From Roseibium sp. MMSF_3544 (GTDB taxonomy: Bacteria > Pseudomonadota > Alphaproteobacteria > Rhizobiales > Stappiaceae): a stretch of DNA of 64,000 nucleotides. The stretch lies in contig NZ_JASHKA010000021.1 of assembly GCF_030732845.1 (NCBI RefSeq), positions 50,541 through 114,540 on the forward strand, in the 5' to 3' direction. The translations under genes and the position numbers were made by a program. Numbering within the stretch: the first letter of the stretch is position 1; the number at the start of each line of letters is the position of its first letter. Below are positions 51,099 to 59,512 of this stretch, in pieces. The notes under the pieces were generated by a model that had not been told where the DNA came from, searched no databases, and worked only from the letters and a program-made list of their open reading frames with translations.

Positions 51099-52019
51099 AT
51101 GTCATTTTTGTTGCTCATAGAGCAGGTCCTGAACGGCCTGCAATTCGGCATCATGCTCTTTTTGATGGCTGCCGGCCTGACGTTGATCTTCGGCGTCATG
51201 GGGCTCATCAACCTTGCGCACGGATCGCTCTACATGATCGGGGCCTTTTGCGCTGCAGCCGTTGCCGCCGCGACAGGCTCGTTTCTTCTGGGGCTTGTCG
51301 CCGCGCTCGCAGGCGCTGCGGCGGCGGGTGCGCTCGTGGAACTGGTCGTTATCCGCCGGCTTTACGACAAGGATCACCTGGACCAGGTGCTCGCAACATT
51401 CGCACTCATCCTGATTTTTTCGGAAGGAACACGCTGGGTCTTCGGGTCGTTCCCGCTGTTCCTCGATGTCCCCGACTTCCTCTCCGGCCCCGTGACCTTG
51501 CCCGGCGGGATCGAATATCCGCTGTACAGACTGGCGCTCATCGTCGTCGGCCTTCTCGTCGCGCTTGGTCTCTACCTGCTCATTTCCAGAACACGCCTCG
51601 GCATTCAGATCCGCGCCGGCGAAAACGACCGTGAAATGATAGCCGCCCTCGGCATCGATATCGCCAAGCTCTACACGATCGTCTTCGCCCTCGGTGCGGC
51701 ACTGGCCGGATTGGCCGGCGCGCTTGTGGGCGCGATCCAGTCTGTCCAGGTCGGCATGGGGGAACCGGTCCTTATTCTTGCTTTTGTCGTTATCGTCATC
51801 GGCGGCATCGGCTCGATCAAGGGCGCCCTGGTCGGCGCCATTCTCGTCGGCCTCACCGATACGCTCGGAGGCATCTTCCTGCCTGAAGCGCTGAAGCTTT
51901 TTCTCGATCCATCGACCGCAACATCGGTGGGCTCCTCACTCGCCTCCATGGCCATCTACATTCTTATGGCCGCCGTCCTGATCCTGCGTCCTGCCGGTCT
52001 GTTCGGAGCACGCGCATGA
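51099..52019 (+). CDS. Branched-chain amino-acid-type ABC permease (LivH-like)
   Basis: 306-residue inner-membrane permease with about eight membrane segments. LivH features: LNGLQFGIMLFLMAAGLTLI, GLINLAHGSLYMIGAF, RAGENDREMIAALGIDIAKL and VVIVIGGIGSIKGALVGAIL. Stop overlaps the LivM-like start (ATGA). Confidence 0.92.
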   Translation: MSFLLLIEQVLNGLQFGIMLFLMAAGLTLIFGVMGLINLAHGSLYMIGAFCAAAVAAATGSFLLGLVAALAGAAAAGALVELVVIRRLYDKDHLDQVLATFALILIFSEGTRWVFGSFPLFLDVPDFLSGPVTLPGGIEYPLYRLALIVVGLLVALGLYLLISRTRLGIQIRAGENDREMIAALGIDIAKLYTIVFALGAALAGLAGALVGAIQSVQVGMGEPVLILAFVVIVIGGIGSIKGALVGAILVGLTDTLGGIFLPEALKLFLDPSTATSVGSSLASMAIYILMAAVLILRPAGLFGARA

Positions 52020-52999
52020 TCCGGGAAACCTATCTGAACACGTTGACACTCGGGCTCTTCGTCCTCATCCCGGCCTGGGCGCTCATGGCCGACGAGCCCT
52101 TTACAATCACCCTGATGACCCGGGCCGCGATCTTCGCCATCGCCGCCATCGGGCTCAACATAGCACTCGGCATCGGCGGTCTTGTCAGCCTCGGGCATGC
52201 GGTCTTCTTCGGGATCGGCGGTTACGCGATGGGCATTCTCGCCTACCACGCACAGACCTATACGCCTGTTGCCGAATGGCCGTTTCTGATCGACGGCACC
52301 AAGTCGATGCCAATCATCTGGCTTGTCGCGGTGATCGTCTCCTCGCTTGCCGCGTTCGTCATCGGATCGCTGTCACTCAGGACGACCGGTGTCTATTTCA
52401 TCATGATCACGCTCGCCTTCGGCCAGATGTTCTTCTTCTTCACGATCTCCTGGGCGGAATACGGCGGTGAGGACGGGCTGTCGATCTATCTTCGCAACGG
52501 CTTTCCCGGCCTGAACACGCTTGCCCCGATCCAGTTCTACGGCCTGTGCCTTGTGATCCTGTGCCTGGTGCTCTTGTTCACCTGGCGGCTGTCAAAATCG
52601 CCCTTCGGCCTGGCGCTGAATGCCGCCCGGCAAGCACCCATCCGTGTGGAAACCGTCGGTCTCGATCCGACGCGCCTGAAGCTGATCGCCTTTGTCATCT
52701 CGGGCGCAATCACAGGTCTTGCTGGCGCACTCTTTGCCGATCTCAACCGCTTTGTCAGCCCGACCATGTTCAGCTGGCAGACCAGCGGCGAGATCATGAT
52801 CTTCCTGATCCTCGGAGGCGTCGGACGCCTTTACGGTCCGGTGATCGGTGCGCTCGCCTATGTTGCGCTGGAACACTGGCTCGGCGGGCTCAGCGACTAC
52901 TGGCACATTTATCTCGGTATCCTGCTCTTGCTCATCGTCCTGTTCGGCCGGGGCGGCCTGATCGGGCTGGCGTCCGGGAGGAAGGTTGCCCATGACTGA
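52016..52999 (+). CDS. Branched-chain amino-acid-type ABC permease (LivM-like)
   Basis: 327 residues, about nine membrane segments, LivM features AAIGLNIALGIGGLVSLGHA, SLSLRTTGVYFIMITLAFGQ and FLILGGVGRLYGPVIGALAY. Overlaps the genes on both sides (ATGA before it, 8 bases with the ATPase after it). Works with LivH-like, two ATPases and the receptor. Confidence 0.92.
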   Translation: MIRETYLNTLTLGLFVLIPAWALMADEPFTITLMTRAAIFAIAAIGLNIALGIGGLVSLGHAVFFGIGGYAMGILAYHAQTYTPVAEWPFLIDGTKSMPIIWLVAVIVSSLAAFVIGSLSLRTTGVYFIMITLAFGQMFFFFTISWAEYGGEDGLSIYLRNGFPGLNTLAPIQFYGLCLVILCLVLLFTWRLSKSPFGLALNAARQAPIRVETVGLDPTRLKLIAFVISGAITGLAGALFADLNRFVSPTMFSWQTSGEIMIFLILGGVGRLYGPVIGALAYVALEHWLGGLSDYWHIYLGILLLLIVLFGRGGLIGLASGRKVAHD

Positions 53000-53741
53000 A
53001 CTCGTTCTTGAAACGCAGGATATCTGCAAGAGCTTCGGGGCGCTCAGGGCCAGCCGGAACATCTCCATCGGACTGAAAGCGGGTGAAATCCACGCAGTCA
53101 TCGGTCCGAACGGCGCAGGAAAAACAACGCTCATCGGCCAGATTTGCGGCACGCTGAAGCCGGACTCCGGTTCCGTCAGGCTGCTCGGCGAGGACGTCAC
53201 GCAGTTGGCAACGCGGGAACGTGCGCGGCTAGGACTGGGCCGCACCTTTCAGATCTCCTCGCTGGCGATGGAAGACACGGTTCTGCAAAATGCGGTTCTC
53301 GGGGCGCTCGGCGCGGCGGGCAATCCCTGGCGCTTCTGGCAGGACGCCTTGAAAGACAGGGCCCTTCGCGAAAAAGCAGAGAGTGCTCTTGAGCGGGTCG
53401 GGTTGCAGGATCACGCACGAACCCGCACGGCAGAGCTCAGCCACGGGCAGCGCCGCCAGCTGGAAGTGGCGGTGGCTCTCACCAAGGAACCGCGGGCCTT
53501 TGTCATGGACGAGCCGATGGCAGGCATGGGTTCAGAAGGGTCGAAGCGGCTGACGGAGTTTCTGGACGAACTGCGCTCGGAAGCTCCGATCCTTCTTGTC
53601 GAACATGACATGGACGCGGTCTTTGCCCTCGCCGACAGGATCAGCGTGCTCGTTTACGGCGAGGTCATCGCTACCGGAACGGTCGATGAAATCCGGTCCG
53701 ATGCTGCCGTGCGAGAAGCCTATCTGGGGGAAGACGCATGA
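52992..53741 (+). CDS. Branched-chain amino-acid-type ABC ATPase (LivG-like)
   Basis: 249 residues. Walker A GPNGAGKTTLIGQI, the LivG-type RTFQI region GLGRTFQISSLAMEDTVLQN, signature ELSHGQRRQLEVAVAL, Walker B FVMDEPMAGM. The ATG at 52992 is preferred over a TTG two codons upstream. Overlaps LivF by 4 bases. Confidence 0.92.
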   Translation: MTELVLETQDICKSFGALRASRNISIGLKAGEIHAVIGPNGAGKTTLIGQICGTLKPDSGSVRLLGEDVTQLATRERARLGLGRTFQISSLAMEDTVLQNAVLGALGAAGNPWRFWQDALKDRALREKAESALERVGLQDHARTRTAELSHGQRRQLEVAVALTKEPRAFVMDEPMAGMGSEGSKRLTEFLDELRSEAPILLVEHDMDAVFALADRISVLVYGEVIATGTVDEIRSDAAVREAYLGEDA

Positions 53742-54424
53742 GCCTTTTGACCATTTCAAATGTGACGGCTTCTTATGGCGCCAGCCAGGCCCTGTTCGGC
53801 GTCGATCTTGAAATTGCCGAGGGTGAAGTGCTTGCGCTTCTCGGGCGCAACGGCATGGGCAAAAGCACGACGGTCAAATGCATTTGCCGCATGCTGTCTT
53901 CAACCGGAGCCCTGACATTCGACGGTCATGATCTGACGAGGCTCCCCAGCCACCGGGCTGCCCGGCTTGGCCTGGGCCTGGTGCCGGAGGGCCGGCGCTG
54001 TTTCGGCAACCTGACGGTTCTTGAGAATCTGATCGCAGCCGCGCGTTCCGGCCATTGGACGTTCGAGCGTGTCACCGAGTTCTTCCCGAGGCTGGGCGAA
54101 CGGCGCAATCAGCACGCCTCCTCGCTCTCGGGCGGCGAGCAACAGATGCTGGCGATTGGCAGAGCGCTGATGACCAATCCGAAACTGCTTATTCTGGACG
54201 AGGCAACAGAGGGTCTCGCACCGATCATTCGCCAGGAAATCTGGTCCGTGATCCGCAAGCTGAAGGCCGAATCCGGGCTCTCCATCCTCGTCATCGACAA
54301 ATCGATCCGTGAATTGAAGGAAGTGTGCGACAGCGCACTCATTTTGGAGCGCGGCAAGACCGTCTGGTCCGGATCAATCACGGATCTGACTGACGACATC
54401 ACCACCACCTATATCGGCGTATGA
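53738..54424 (+). CDS. Branched-chain amino-acid-type ABC ATPase (LivF-like)
   Basis: 228 residues. Walker A GRNGMGKSTTVKCI, GLGLVPEGRRCFGNLTVLEN (the LivF-specific EGR motif), signature LSGGEQQMLAIGRALM, Walker B LLILDEATEGLAP. The usual switch-region His is replaced by Lys in LVIDKSIRELK, which is common in this subgroup. Last transport gene; a Rid-family gene follows after 24 bases. Confidence 0.92.
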   Translation: MSLLTISNVTASYGASQALFGVDLEIAEGEVLALLGRNGMGKSTTVKCICRMLSSTGALTFDGHDLTRLPSHRAARLGLGLVPEGRRCFGNLTVLENLIAAARSGHWTFERVTEFFPRLGERRNQHASSLSGGEQQMLAIGRALMTNPKLLILDEATEGLAPIIRQEIWSVIRKLKAESGLSILVIDKSIRELKEVCDSALILERGKTVWSGSITDLTDDITTTYIGV

Positions 54425-54448
54425 AACATCCAGGGAAAGTCTGAAGCC

Positions 54449-54844
54449 ATGCCATCGAAACTCATTCAGCCCGAGGGTTGGGCTCCTGCCAAGGGATACG
54501 CAAACGGAATGCTGACCAATGTTCGGACGTTGCATATCGGCGGACAGATCGGCTGGAACAAGGATCAGGTTTTCGAAAGCCACGACTTCATCGGTCAGAT
54601 GGAACAAACGCTTACCAACATCGCCGAAATCGTCAGGGATGCTGGTGGCGAGGTCACCGACATTGTTCGCCTGACCTGGTTCATCACCGACAAACGCGAA
54701 TACCTTGCCCGGCAAAAAGAAGTTGGCCAGGCCTACAGGCGCGTTTTCGGCCGGCATTTCCCGGCCATGTCCGTGGTCGTTGTTGCGGGGCTCATTGAAG
54801 ACGACGCGCTGATCGAAATCGAGGCCACGGCACAGCTCGACTGA
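54449..54844 (+). CDS. RidA/YjgF-family protein lacking the canonical Arg
   Basis: 131-residue chorismate-mutase-like Rid protein with the usual NGMLTNVRTLHIGGQIGWN start and IEIEATAQLD end. Catalytic RidA enzymes have Arg in the motif before the last strands (PARSAV); here it reads PAMSVVVVAGL, with Met in place of Arg. It therefore fits the non-deaminating Rid branches and may bind rather than hydrolyse enamines. Its place at the end of an operon that makes amino-enoyl-CoA intermediates still suggests a link to enamine chemistry. Confidence 0.85.
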   Translation: MPSKLIQPEGWAPAKGYANGMLTNVRTLHIGGQIGWNKDQVFESHDFIGQMEQTLTNIAEIVRDAGGEVTDIVRLTWFITDKREYLARQKEVGQAYRRVFGRHFPAMSVVVVAGLIEDDALIEIEATAQLD

Positions 54845-54856
54845 ACGCGTGATGGA

Positions 54857-55687
54857 CTAAGTTTTCGTTATCGTTTCCAGAATTTCCGAGACACCGGCCC
54901 GCATCGCCGGCATGGTCGATTGCAGAATAGTCAGCCTGTCGAACACGTTCGGATCGTCGTCGAGCGTCTTTCTGAGCGACGCCCCGAAGGTCTGGCGCAA
55001 CTCGGTTCCAAGATTGAACTTGCAGACGCGGGTTTCCCGCGCGAGACGGCGGCGGATCTCAGGTGGAATGCCGCTGCCGCCGTGCAGAACCAGCGGTTTT
55101 GAGGTGGCCTGCTCGATGGCATAAAGGGCGTCAAAGTCGATCCCGTCGGTCTTTTCCGTTTGCAGATGTACGTTGCCGACCGAGATCGCAATGGCGTCGG
55201 CGCCGCTTTCCCGGTCGAAACGCGCCGCCTCCTCCGGATCGGTAAAGGCGGAAGCGGCCCCTTCCGCGTATCCGACATAGCCGACCTCTCCTTCCACCGA
55301 AACACCGGCGGCATGGGCTTCTTCAACAAGGCCCGCGGTCAGCTCGATATTTTGCGAGATTGGCAGTTTCGACCCGTCAAACATGACAGATGTGAAGCCG
55401 TGATCAATGCCACTCCGGCAGTCTTCGACCGTATAACCGTGATCGAGATGCGTAACGACCGGCACGCTCGCCTGGTCCGCAAGATGGCGCATCATCTTGC
55501 CGATGACCGGCACCGGAATATGCGCCCTGCAGCCGGGACCGGCTTGCAGGATAACCGGGCATCCTGCCTCTTCCGCGGCTTCAACGAAGGCAACAGCATC
55601 TTCCCAGCCGAGCACGACCAGCCCGGCAAGTGCATAGCTGCCCCGTTCGGCAGGCTCGAGAACCTCCGCGAGAGTCGCTGCGGTCAT
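54857..55687 (-). CDS. Class II fructose-bisphosphate aldolase-family protein, probable IolJ-type aldolase
   Basis: 276 residues. Zinc site HLDHGYTVEDC, then SVMFDGSKLP, VEGEVGYVG, AIAISVGNVH and LVLHGGSGIPPEIRRR with the second zinc His, and FNLGTELRQTF. The family includes tagatose-, fructose-bisphosphate and 6-phospho-5-dehydro-2-deoxygluconate aldolases. Since it overlaps iolB by 4 bases and follows iolD and iolC, it most likely carries out the last split of the inositol pathway to dihydroxyacetone phosphate and malonate semialdehyde. Confidence 0.85.
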   Translation of the reverse strand: MTAATLAEVLEPAERGSYALAGLVVLGWEDAVAFVEAAEEAGCPVILQAGPGCRAHIPVPVIGKMMRHLADQASVPVVTHLDHGYTVEDCRSGIDHGFTSVMFDGSKLPISQNIELTAGLVEEAHAAGVSVEGEVGYVGYAEGAASAFTDPEEAARFDRESGADAIAISVGNVHLQTEKTDGIDFDALYAIEQATSKPLVLHGGSGIPPEIRRRLARETRVCKFNLGTELRQTFGASLRKTLDDDPNVFDRLTILQSTMPAMRAGVSEILETITKT

Positions 55688-56526
55688 TTGAACTTCGCGA
55701 TCATGTCCTTGATGCCGGGTATCGTCTCGATCTGCCAGGCGTGATCAGGCTGGAAGTACTGAACCAGGGAGCGCTGCGAGAGACCGCCGAGAATGGTGAA
55801 GTAGTACATTTCGTATCCGGGCGCGACCACGCAGGGGTGATAGCCCTTGTCGAGCACGATCGTCGACCCGTCGACAATATGATAGGCATCGCCAACCGCG
55901 CCGTCCTCGCGCTGAACGAGCTGCAAGCCGAACCCCTTGTTGGGGCGGAACCGGAAATTGTAGGTTTCGTCGTGTCGGCTTTCTTCCGGAATTCGGTCGG
56001 TGTCATGCTTGTGCGGCGGGAAACCGGACCACCCCCCTTGCCCGACAGTGAACAGTTCGGAAACAAGCAGGCGGCCGACTTTGTCGTGATACTTGGTTCC
56101 GAGAATATGCTTGATCTTGCGGTGGGTCTTGGTGTCGTCCGAGCCGTACTGGACGAGATCGATATCGGCGGCACGCACGTCAAACGGCTCCAGCACCTTG
56201 TCGTATTTCGCACCGGCGATGAAGACTTCCGCGTCATCGCTGACACACACGAGCCGTGCTTTTGCACCGCTCGGGACGTAAACCCCTTCCGGCTCGCCGT
56301 CCCACACATCGCTGCTGCGATTTCCCAACGCAGCAAAGGCGACGCCTTCGACATCGACGTCGACGCTGCCTGTTGCAGGAACGATCGCCGTCTCATAGCC
56401 CGGCACGCTGTATTCGAACGCCTGGCCGCGCGCCAGTTTGACGATGTTGAAATAGTTCAGCGGGACCCTGCTGTCCTCGACATCGATGATGGCCTTGTTT
56501 TCGTTGTCATAGGGAGGAAAATGCAT
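55684..56526 (-). CDS. iolB: 5-deoxy-glucuronate isomerase
   Basis: 280-residue bicupin of the IolB family; the length is slightly above the usual ~270. Recognisable blocks are MHFPPYDNENKAIIDVED at the start, WSGFPPHKHDTDRIPEESR (metal His and Glu residues), ETYNFRF and KGYHPCVVAPGYEMYYFTIL. Converts 5-deoxyglucuronate to 5-dehydro-2-deoxygluconate, the substrate of IolC. The ATG at 56526 begins the conserved part; ORF codons upstream lie in the iolC end. Confidence 0.93.
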   Translation of the reverse strand: MHFPPYDNENKAIIDVEDSRVPLNYFNIVKLARGQAFEYSVPGYETAIVPATGSVDVDVEGVAFAALGNRSSDVWDGEPEGVYVPSGAKARLVCVSDDAEVFIAGAKYDKVLEPFDVRAADIDLVQYGSDDTKTHRKIKHILGTKYHDKVGRLLVSELFTVGQGGWSGFPPHKHDTDRIPEESRHDETYNFRFRPNKGFGLQLVQREDGAVGDAYHIVDGSTIVLDKGYHPCVVAPGYEMYYFTILGGLSQRSLVQYFQPDHAWQIETIPGIKDMIAKFK

Positions 56527-56537
56527 CGTGTGTCTCC

Positions 56538-57512
56538 TCAGGACTGTGGGGCTGAGTGTCTGGAAAGAAAAGCGTCGAGTTCGGCCGGTGTCGGCATCGC
56601 GGGTGCGCATCCGAATTTCGACACAACCATTGCTGCGGCGGCCGATCCCCTGAGGATGGCCTCCTTCAGAGATAATTCGGCCGCAAGCGAAGCCATTAGC
56701 GAAGCCATGAAGGCATCGCCTGCTCCCATCGGCTTGAGCGCTTCGACCGCAAAAATCCCGGTTTCGAAAGAGCCCTCGCTTGAGAAAACCAACGATCCGC
56801 GCTCGCCCATCTTGTAGATTGCGGTCTTGTCGGCAGTGCTCAGGCTTCGGGCAAGATTAAGCCCGTCGTCGTGGGTGCCATTGGCGACAACCGCAAATTC
56901 GTCGTCATTGCCAACGACAATGTCCGCGGCCTCGATCGCCGCCCTATAGGTGGCCGCTGCCTCGTGTGCGCTCGGCCAGGAATAGGGACGGTAGTCCAGA
57001 TCGATCACCACCAGAGTCCCGGCGCGCCGTGCATGTTCCATGGCCCGAAGTGTTGCTTCCCGCGACGGATTGGCGGCGAGCGCGGTCCCTGTCAGGATCA
57101 GGGCATCAAAGTCCCCGAAAGGCACTGCAAGAACCTGCTCCTCGCTCAACAGAAGATCGGAGGCATTGTTCCGGTAGAGCGTGTTCTGAGTGTTTTCGAT
57201 CCGGGTTTCAGTGACCGCAAGCGAGGTCCGCGATTCTCCGCTAAGCACACGGACATGTTCCGACCCGATGCCGTATTTCGTTAGCTCATTGAGCACGAAA
57301 CGGCCAATAGCATCGTCGGAGACGCAGCTCAGCAGACTGACCGCCAGCCCGTGGCGGGCAAGGCCGGCCGCAATGTTACCGGAAGAACCGCCCAGAGCCG
57401 TGGAGAAACGGGCAGCATGCTCGGCCTCCGTGCCCGGCGGATCGGCGTAAAGATCCATTCCCGCGCGCCCGAGAACCAAGAATTTCGATCGCGGATTTAG
57501 GTAGGTCGGCAA
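56538..57512 (-). CDS. iolC: 5-dehydro-2-deoxygluconokinase (PfkB family)
   Basis: 324-residue ribokinase-fold kinase. N-terminal FLVLGRAGMDLYADPPG, GGSSGNIAAGLARHGL, and catalytic Asp in PMGAGDAFMASLMASL. Phosphorylates the IolB product. The apparent start is a TTG two bases after the iolD stop; the first ATG is 18 codons in and would remove the first strand, so TTG is preferred. Between iolD and iolB in the operon. Confidence 0.92.
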   Translation of the reverse strand: MPTYLNPRSKFLVLGRAGMDLYADPPGTEAEHAARFSTALGGSSGNIAAGLARHGLAVSLLSCVSDDAIGRFVLNELTKYGIGSEHVRVLSGESRTSLAVTETRIENTQNTLYRNNASDLLLSEEQVLAVPFGDFDALILTGTALAANPSREATLRAMEHARRAGTLVVIDLDYRPYSWPSAHEAAATYRAAIEAADIVVGNDDEFAVVANGTHDDGLNLARSLSTADKTAIYKMGERGSLVFSSEGSFETGIFAVEALKPMGAGDAFMASLMASLAAELSLKEAILRGSAAAAMVVSKFGCAPAMPTPAELDAFLSRHSAPQS

Positions 57513-57514
57513 GA

Positions 57515-59395
57515 TCAGACGCCTTTTCTCTGGGGGGCTCGTCCGGCTTCCCAGTCTTCATGCGCCTTGCGGACCTTTTCGCTGTTGGAAACTTCCGGTG
57601 TGCCGACTTCCCACCAGGCGTGACCTTCCTGGGTCCAGCCATCAAATGCGTCGACTTTCAGCGAAATGACGTAGGTTCGGTCGGACTGCTTCGCCCTTCC
57701 AAAGGCTTCCTTCAGGTCGCCGATTGAATAAACCGTTTCCGCATTCGCCCCCATTGAGCGGGCATGGGCTTCGAAATCGACTGCGAAAGGTTCGACGGCT
57801 AATTTACAATCGGAGATCAGGTTGTTGTAGCTTTCATTGCCTGTGTTGTTCTGCAGTTTGTTGATGACGGCAAAACCGCCATTGTCACAGACAACGACAA
57901 TCATCTTCGCACCGGAAAGCACCGATGAATAGATGTCCGAATTGAGCAGGAGATACGACCCGTCACCGACGAAAATAATGGTTTCCTTGTCGGGATGGCT
58001 TTCCATCTGGCCGAGACGTGCGCCCCAGCCGCCTGCAATTTCGTAGCCCATGCAGGAAAAGCCGAACTCGACGTCGACACTACCGAGGGATTTCGTGCGC
58101 CAGTTGGCGGTCACCTCCGCGGGCAACCCGCCGGCTGCCGCGACAACCCGGTCTTCAGCATCACAAATGTCATTGATTGCGCCGATCACCTGGGCGTAGG
58201 ACATGGGCCTGTTGCTGCCGTCCTTTGCAGTCGGTGACGTGTTTTCGTCAAGATATGCATCCCATTCGCGCCGCTCCTGCGCCGCTTTTTGCAGCCAGCC
58301 CGCAGGCGATGAATAAGAGCCGAGAGTACCGGACAGAGCCGGCAGCGTAAGCTTGGCATCACCGACCACCGGCAGGGACATATGCTTGCCAGCATCGTGC
58401 CGCCCGACATTGACCGCAACGATTTCGGCATCCGCTGCAAAAGCGGTCCAGGACCCTGTCGTGAAATCCTGAAGCCGGGTTCCGACCGCCAGGATGACAT
58501 CGGCGTCCTTGGCAAGATTGTTGGCCGAATTGGAGCCGGTGACACCAATCGGACCGCAATTCAGGTCGTCGGAATAGACGAGATTGGCGCGCCCGGCGAT
58601 GGTCTCGACGATCGGGATCTGGTGGCGATGCGCAAAGTCCTGCATTTCCGCCGTCGCCAGAGAATACTGAACGCCGCCGCCTGCAATGATCAGCGGACGG
58701 TCTGCCGACTTCAGCTTTTCGGCAGCAGCTGCCAGTTCCCGGGCATCCGGAGCTTGCCGGCGCAGATAGTGGGTTTTCGGTGCAAAGAACTTTTCGGGAT
58801 AGTCATATGCCCATCCCTGTACGTCCTGCGGTAAGCCGAGAAACACCGGACCGCAATCTGCCGGATCGATCAGCGTGTTGAGTGCTGCGGGCAGCGACTG
58901 CAGCAATTGGGCCGGGTGGGTGATGCGATCCCAGTATCTGGTGACACTTTTGAATGCGTCGTTCACCGAAAGACCGGGATTGCCTGGATGCTCGACCTGC
59001 TGGAGCACCGGATCGGGCAGACGTGTGACGAAGGCATCTCCCGCCAGCATCAGCAAAGGCAAGCGGTTTGTGTGCGCGATGCCCGCTGAAGTCAGGAGGT
59101 TTGTCGTTCCCGGACCAGCCGAGGTTGTCGCAAACATGAACCGCTGACGCAGTTGCTGCTTGGCATAGCCGACGGCGGCCATGGCCATTGACTGCTCGTT
59201 CTGCCCTCGCCAGAGCGGCAGGGCCTCCCGATGCTCGTAGAGAGCTTCTCCCAGGCAGGTCACATTGCCGTGCCCGAAAATTCCAAACCCACCGGCGCAG
59301 AATCTCACGGTTTGCCCGTTGATTTCGACATATTGCGCAGACAGATAACGGACAAGAGCCTGCGCCATGGTCAGGCGAATTGTCTTCTGGGCCAT
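57515..59395 (-). CDS. iolD: 3D-(3,5/4)-trihydroxycyclohexane-1,2-dione hydrolase
   Basis: 626-residue thiamine-diphosphate enzyme that opens the inositol-derived ring to 5-deoxyglucuronate. N-terminal PYR domain with catalytic Glu in LWRGQNEQSMAMAAVGYA, central domain, and C-terminal PP domain with FVGDGSYLLLNSDIYSS and VVVCDNGGFAVINKLQ (the GDG...N cofactor motif). The ATG at 59395 is used since a GGGAGG site lies at proper distance; a GTG four codons earlier abuts that site. First gene of the leftward iol operon, divergent from a Gfo/Idh/MocA gene. Confidence 0.94.
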   Translation of the reverse strand: MAQKTIRLTMAQALVRYLSAQYVEINGQTVRFCAGGFGIFGHGNVTCLGEALYEHREALPLWRGQNEQSMAMAAVGYAKQQLRQRFMFATTSAGPGTTNLLTSAGIAHTNRLPLLMLAGDAFVTRLPDPVLQQVEHPGNPGLSVNDAFKSVTRYWDRITHPAQLLQSLPAALNTLIDPADCGPVFLGLPQDVQGWAYDYPEKFFAPKTHYLRRQAPDARELAAAAEKLKSADRPLIIAGGGVQYSLATAEMQDFAHRHQIPIVETIAGRANLVYSDDLNCGPIGVTGSNSANNLAKDADVILAVGTRLQDFTTGSWTAFAADAEIVAVNVGRHDAGKHMSLPVVGDAKLTLPALSGTLGSYSSPAGWLQKAAQERREWDAYLDENTSPTAKDGSNRPMSYAQVIGAINDICDAEDRVVAAAGGLPAEVTANWRTKSLGSVDVEFGFSCMGYEIAGGWGARLGQMESHPDKETIIFVGDGSYLLLNSDIYSSVLSGAKMIVVVCDNGGFAVINKLQNNTGNESYNNLISDCKLAVEPFAVDFEAHARSMGANAETVYSIGDLKEAFGRAKQSDRTYVISLKVDAFDGWTQEGHAWWEVGTPEVSNSEKVRKAHEDWEAGRAPQRKGV

Positions 59396-59477
59396 AAGCC
59401 TCGACACCTCCCGGAACGGATTTTTTGAATGTGGTCCAAGGGACCCTTGACTGTGAAAGCTAATGGGTGTTTAGCTG

Positions 59478-59497
59478 TTTTGCAAGCGGTTGCAAAA
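59478..59497. promoter_or_regulatory. LacI-type operator in the iol divergent region
   Basis: TTTTGCAAGCGGTTGCAAAA is palindromic in 9 of 10 pairs and matches the operator at 63832-63849. It lies between iolD and the Gfo/Idh/MocA gene, just before the latter's start, so the LacI regulator at 62758-63762 probably represses both directions. Confidence 0.75.
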
Positions 59498-59512
59498 ATG
59501 GATCAAAAACGA

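Noticed and set aside
54449..54844. Standard RidA imine deaminase
   Set aside because: The Arg of the active site is replaced by Met, so the usual activity should not be assumed.
55630..56817. 395-codon plus-strand frame opposite iolB and iolC
   Set aside because: Shadow of two unmistakable enzymes; spans their junction, which a real gene would not be expected to do.
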